From Methanobacterium_C sp963845285 (GTDB taxonomy: Archaea > Methanobacteriota > Methanobacteria > Methanobacteriales > Methanobacteriaceae): a stretch of 64,000 nt of DNA. How positions within the stretch are numbered: the stretch's first letter is position 1; every line of letters begins with the position of its first letter. The translations under genes were made by a program, and so were the position numbers. The stretch is from contig CAWJRO010000009.1 in the NCBI GenBank assembly GCA_963845285.1, forward strand, positions 100,487 to 164,486, given 5' to 3'. The notes beneath the pieces were generated by a model. The model saw nothing but the letters and a program-made list of their open reading frames with translations. It was not told where the DNA came from and made no database searches. Positions 61,387 to 64,000 of the stretch are shown piece by piece.

Positions 61387-62439
61387 ATGGAAATAGAAAA
61401 AAAATTAGATATCCTACGTGATTACCTGAAAGATAAAAATGTTCTGGTAGCATTTTCAGGTGGGGCGGACAGCTCACTGGTTGCGAAGATAGCACAGGAT
61501 GTATCAAATGAAACTGTTGCTGTAACAATTGACAATGGAGTCATGCCTTCGGAGTTTATAGGGAATGCAAAGAGAGTGGCTCAGGATATAGGGATCAAAC
61601 ATATTGTTGTTGGTGAAAACTTTTTATTAGATGAAGCTTTTAAGTCAAACCCTCCAAACAGGTGCTACATTTGTAAAAATAAAATGTATTCTAAACTTGA
61701 AGAAGTTGCAAAGAGTGAAGGATTTGATAAAATAATTGACGGAACCAACATAACTGATCTTCTTGAAGATAGACCTGGAGTAATGGTTAATTATGCTAAA
61801 AACATTAAAAGTCCCCTGGTTAAAGCTGGTTTTATGACAGAGGATGTTCGGGAGGCACTTGAAAACCTGCATGTACCATATTCTCACGCAACAACATGTC
61901 TTGCAACCAGAATATCCAAAAACAGTCCGATAACTCCTAAAAAAATAAACAGGATAAAATACGCTGAGTCTCTTTTAAAGGGAATTACAGGATCTGACAT
62001 TGTCAGGGTGAGAGATGAAGATGGTGCTGCGAGAATAGAAGTAAATAATATGGATAAACTTTTAAATAAAGGAATTTTAAGTCATATAAACTCAGAACTC
62101 AAAGCAGTTGGTTTTAAACGGGTTGCAATGGACATAAGTGAGTATGGGGATTCAAAAAAAGATCTGGTGATTTACAAACCATGTAAAGACGAAAAAAATA
62201 AGATCATGTTTGAAACTGAACTTCCATATGAAATAAACATCAAAGAAACATGCAGCGAACTTAAAAAGTTGGGTCATGTTAAATGTTCTGAAAAGATGGG
62301 AATAGCAATGCTTGAAACATCTGGAAGGAATGTTACAATATTTAAAAAAGGTAAAATTGTTGCAAGACGTGTTTCAGATAAAGAAGATGCAGAATTACTA
62401 CTTATTGAAGTTTTACCCCATGTTAGACGTGTTATCTAA
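61387..62439 (+). CDS. larE: LarE-type ATP-dependent sacrificial sulfur transferase with C-terminal extension
   Basis: A PP-loop enzyme of 350 residues. The AMP-forming loop VAFSGGADSSLVAK is near residue 22. Conserved cysteines lie in PPNRCYICKNKMYS and HATTCLATRI; Cys171 aligns with the sulfur-donating cysteine of LarE from lactic acid bacteria. Residues about 262-350 are an extra domain (SEKMGIAMLETSGRNVTIFK, VARRVSDKEDAELLL) seen in archaeal relatives and not in bacterial LarE. LarE thiolates the nickel-pincer precursor of lactate racemase; in a methanogen the acceptor is unknown. It follows tfuA. Confidence 0.88.
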   Translation: MEIEKKLDILRDYLKDKNVLVAFSGGADSSLVAKIAQDVSNETVAVTIDNGVMPSEFIGNAKRVAQDIGIKHIVVGENFLLDEAFKSNPPNRCYICKNKMYSKLEEVAKSEGFDKIIDGTNITDLLEDRPGVMVNYAKNIKSPLVKAGFMTEDVREALENLHVPYSHATTCLATRISKNSPITPKKINRIKYAESLLKGITGSDIVRVRDEDGAARIEVNNMDKLLNKGILSHINSELKAVGFKRVAMDISEYGDSKKDLVIYKPCKDEKNKIMFETELPYEINIKETCSELKKLGHVKCSEKMGIAMLETSGRNVTIFKKGKIVARRVSDKEDAELLLIEVLPHVRRVI

Positions 62440-62549
62440 TTTTTTTTAGAATTGTTTTTACACTTTTTACTATTTTTCTAAATTTTCATTGAATTTCATA
62501 GATTGAATTTTAAAAAAATAATTAAAAAAATAAGTTTCTTAACAATAGG

Positions 62550-62656
62550 GAGGTTGTCTCATGATTACTTTTAACACATGTAATTTTACTTATTTTTGAA
62601 TTTAAAGCTTTATTTATCCTTATTTTTTTGCAAATTTTGAACTATGAGACATTCTC
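62550..62656. mobile_element. MITE-like element, family A, copy 6
   Basis: A 107-bp copy, GAGGTTGTCTCATGATTA to TGAACTATGAGACATTCTC in outline, flanked by TAGG on both sides (62546-62549 and 62657-62660). It lies between larE and the convergent hypothetical gene. Confidence 0.9.
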
Positions 62657-62747
62657 TAGGTTTAAAAAATTATTTTCATTAAATCTTTAGGATTCTATAA
62701 ATCAAATAAATTTTTACCTTGAATTAAAATTAGAAAACAAAATTGTC

Positions 62748-63170
62748 TCAAACTTCTTTGTGCACAGTTTCTTCGACTTTTCTTCTGGAACTTGTCAGCC
62801 TTTTGAAAAATCCCCGAGTTTCCTGGCCCATAAGGTTTATGAACCGTCCAGCTATTTCCACATCAACTTCATCGGCTTTAACATCATTGATTTCAACTAC
62901 TATTTCTGATGCATCTTTCAACCTGTCATTTGCTCTGTAAGTGTAGTCAATGGTCAGCTTATTGAAGTCGTAAACTTTCTTTAGGGCCCTTTTAATGGTT
63001 AGTTCCATTACATTGAAGAAGGGTTGCAGATCTGGGGTTTCTTCCCACCAGATATTAGCCATTATAAGTCTCAGATTTATGGTCTGTATGGACACTTCGC
63101 TCCCGTTTTTGCCGATGATCCTTATGGTTTCAGGGTCTGATTTTATTTTTAAAATTGGTATTCCTGACAT
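62748..63170 (-). CDS. Conserved hypothetical protein downstream of a CBS gene
   Basis: A 140-residue protein I cannot assign. It opens with two beta-like stretches (PILKIKSDPETIRIIGKNG), has WWEETPDLQPFFNVMELTIKRALKKVYD and later EIVVEINDVKADEVDVEIAG, and ends basic. No cysteine or histidine motif is visible. It starts one base after the stop of the CBS gene, so they form an operon; it could be a partner of the CBS protein. Confidence 0.7.
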   Translation of the reverse strand: MSGIPILKIKSDPETIRIIGKNGSEVSIQTINLRLIMANIWWEETPDLQPFFNVMELTIKRALKKVYDFNKLTIDYTYRANDRLKDASEIVVEINDVKADEVDVEIAGRFINLMGQETRGFFKRLTSSRRKVEETVHKEV

Positions 63171-63171
63171 T

Positions 63172-64000
63172 TCAATCGCTTATAGCCTTTATTAAATCAG
63201 TTGCCCTGACAAGTCCGACAAGATTTCCTTCCACATCAATTACAGGGATCTGCTCAATATTCTTCTGTTTCATTTTATTTGCGCATTCTTTTACAGGAGT
63301 TTTGGTGGTTGCAATAATGGGGTCAGTTGTTGCAACGTCTTTTACCTCTTTATCAAAGAATTTAAGATGATTTTTTGTAACATAAAGAACACTTTTACTG
63401 TCCCATGACCATTTGTCCCCTTCAGTACCAACAGAAGTGTTATGTACAGTTTGTTCTGCTACAACCTCACTTTCTTCAATAAAATCTGTTTCTGTAAGTA
63501 TCCCTGAGAGTTTTCCATCTTTATTAAGTGCAAGGACCACTTTGAGATTGAAATATTTCATTATATCAAATGCAACGTTCAGGGGGGTTTTTTCCCATGT
63601 TGTAGGGATCTTTCTCAACATATAATTTTCAACAGGGTCTTTGACATCCATTTTCCACAGTGCCTTATTTACAAGGTCAGATGCAGTTAAAAGACCAACA
63701 AGGGCTCCGTTTTCAGTTATTGGGATCCTTCTTATGTTGTTTTCTATCATTTTAGTTGCAACTTCTTTTATATCATCATCTGGAGCAACGGTTATGGGGT
63801 CCCTTGTCATTATCATGGCTATCTGCTCTTCATCAGGGTTTTCAACTAGATCTGTTCTTGTAAGTATACCAACAAGTTCTTTTGTCCCATTTTTTACAAC
63901 AGGTAATCCTGATACATTTTTATCTCTCATAAGTTCCATTGCGTTTGTTCGGTTTCCTGGAACTTGGATGTAATGTATATCCTCTGACATTATCTCTTTT
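63172..64000 (-). CDS. CBS-domain protein with four CBS motifs, 5' end cut by the window edge
   Basis: A protein of at least 273 residues consisting of four CBS units: GLPVVKNGTKELVGILTRTD, RRIPITENGALVGLLTASDL, KVVLALNKDGKLSGILTETD and EQIPVIDVEGNLVGLVRATD. Paired CBS units bind adenosine nucleotides or SAM and sense energy state. The first visible ATG (63990) is preceded in frame by codons for Lys-Glu-Ile, so the sequence reads KEIMSED, the usual start of a CBS domain; the real start probably lies beyond 64000. It is followed by the conserved unknown gene. Confidence 0.85.
   Translation of the reverse strand, partial: KEIMSEDIHYIQVPGNRTNAMELMRDKNVSGLPVVKNGTKELVGILTRTDLVENPDEEQIAMIMTRDPITVAPDDDIKEVATKMIENNIRRIPITENGALVGLLTASDLVNKALWKMDVKDPVENYMLRKIPTTWEKTPLNVAFDIMKYFNLKVVLALNKDGKLSGILTETDFIEESEVVAEQTVHNTSVGTEGDKWSWDSKSVLYVTKNHLKFFDKEVKDVATTDPIIATTKTPVKECANKMKQKNIEQIPVIDVEGNLVGLVRATDLIKAISD

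Noticed and set aside
1..64000. rRNA, tRNA or CRISPR loci
   Set aside because: No array of spaced identical repeats, no tRNA cloverleaf and no rRNA-like segment were found on reading both strands by eye; a tRNAscan or CRISPR finder run would be decisive.

Overview
The window reads as chromosomal DNA of a hydrogenotrophic methanogenic archaeon of the order Methanobacteriales, most likely Methanobacterium or a close relative. The evidence is archaeal ribosomal proteins (S3Ae, L40e, P0/L10, P1/L12), TFE, archaeal Spt5 and SecE, geranylgeranylglyceryl phosphate synthase, coenzyme M synthesis (comA), an F420 ligase-like protein, a methanogenesis marker 16 (DUF39) protein, a TfuA protein for McrA thioamidation, HypD, and a Mur-ligase-like protein typical of pseudomurein-walled methanogens. 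The DNA is AT-rich, with long AT-rich intergenic stretches, GGTGA/GGAGG ribosome sites and frequent GTG/TTG starts. No rRNA, tRNA or CRISPR array was seen.

Layout. 1-11 kb: the tail of an upstream gene, a DUF5518 membrane protein, an ASCH-TPR protein with an apparent AUA start, a radical-SAM NrdG-like activase, hisC, a gamma-carbonic-anhydrase-like protein, glmU and glmM (UDP-GlcNAc supply), apgM, a DUF92 protein and rps3ae. 11-17 kb is accessory: flavodoxin, NifX-like, methyltransferase and iron-sulfur flavoprotein genes, a DUF2178/HTH/CPBP protease cassette behind palindromic operators, and DUF116. 17-31 kb: a small zinc ribbon overlapping an unknown gene, a ChlI-ChlD AAA+/VWA protein, tsr3-rpl40e, GGGP synthase, DUF169, a nucleotidyltransferase, an exported unknown protein, a Mur ligase, hypD, phosphoglycolate phosphatase and TldE/PmbA.

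31-39 kb holds the most unusual locus. It encodes a giant secreted, C-terminally membrane-anchored CobN-like chelatase, a DUF2162-type polytopic membrane protein with a Cys-Pro-Cys-Cys motif, a MotA/TolQ/ExbB channel and a DUF2149 ExbD/TolR-like protein. The cobN-like gene and the gene after it have near-copies of the same promoter region. I read it as a candidate envelope metal or tetrapyrrole handling system powered by an ion gradient; this is inference.

39-53 kb: a Tyr-rich zinc-ribbon membrane protein, a THEP1-type NTPase, marker 16, alaS (with a large coiled-coil insertion, an added KTSC domain and the displaced ancestral 3' end still present after the stop), a metallophosphoesterase, then the information-processing block rpl12-rpl10-rpl1-rpl11-spt5-secE-ftsZ. 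53-64 kb: a pyruvate-kinase-C-like protein, comA with an ABC ATPase, a G3E-like GTPase and an Fe-S protein, an F420-ligase-like protein, TFE, an HD protein, tfuA followed by a LarE-type sulfur transferase, a conserved unknown and a CBS protein running off the right edge.

Two families of small non-coding mobile elements (MITE-like) lie between genes. Family A has six copies of 101-107 bp with GAGG-TGTCTCAT inverted ends and 4-5 bp target duplications. Family B is one copy of 139 bp with a 9-bp target duplication. Many gaps also contain fresh-looking 17-22 bp tandem duplications.
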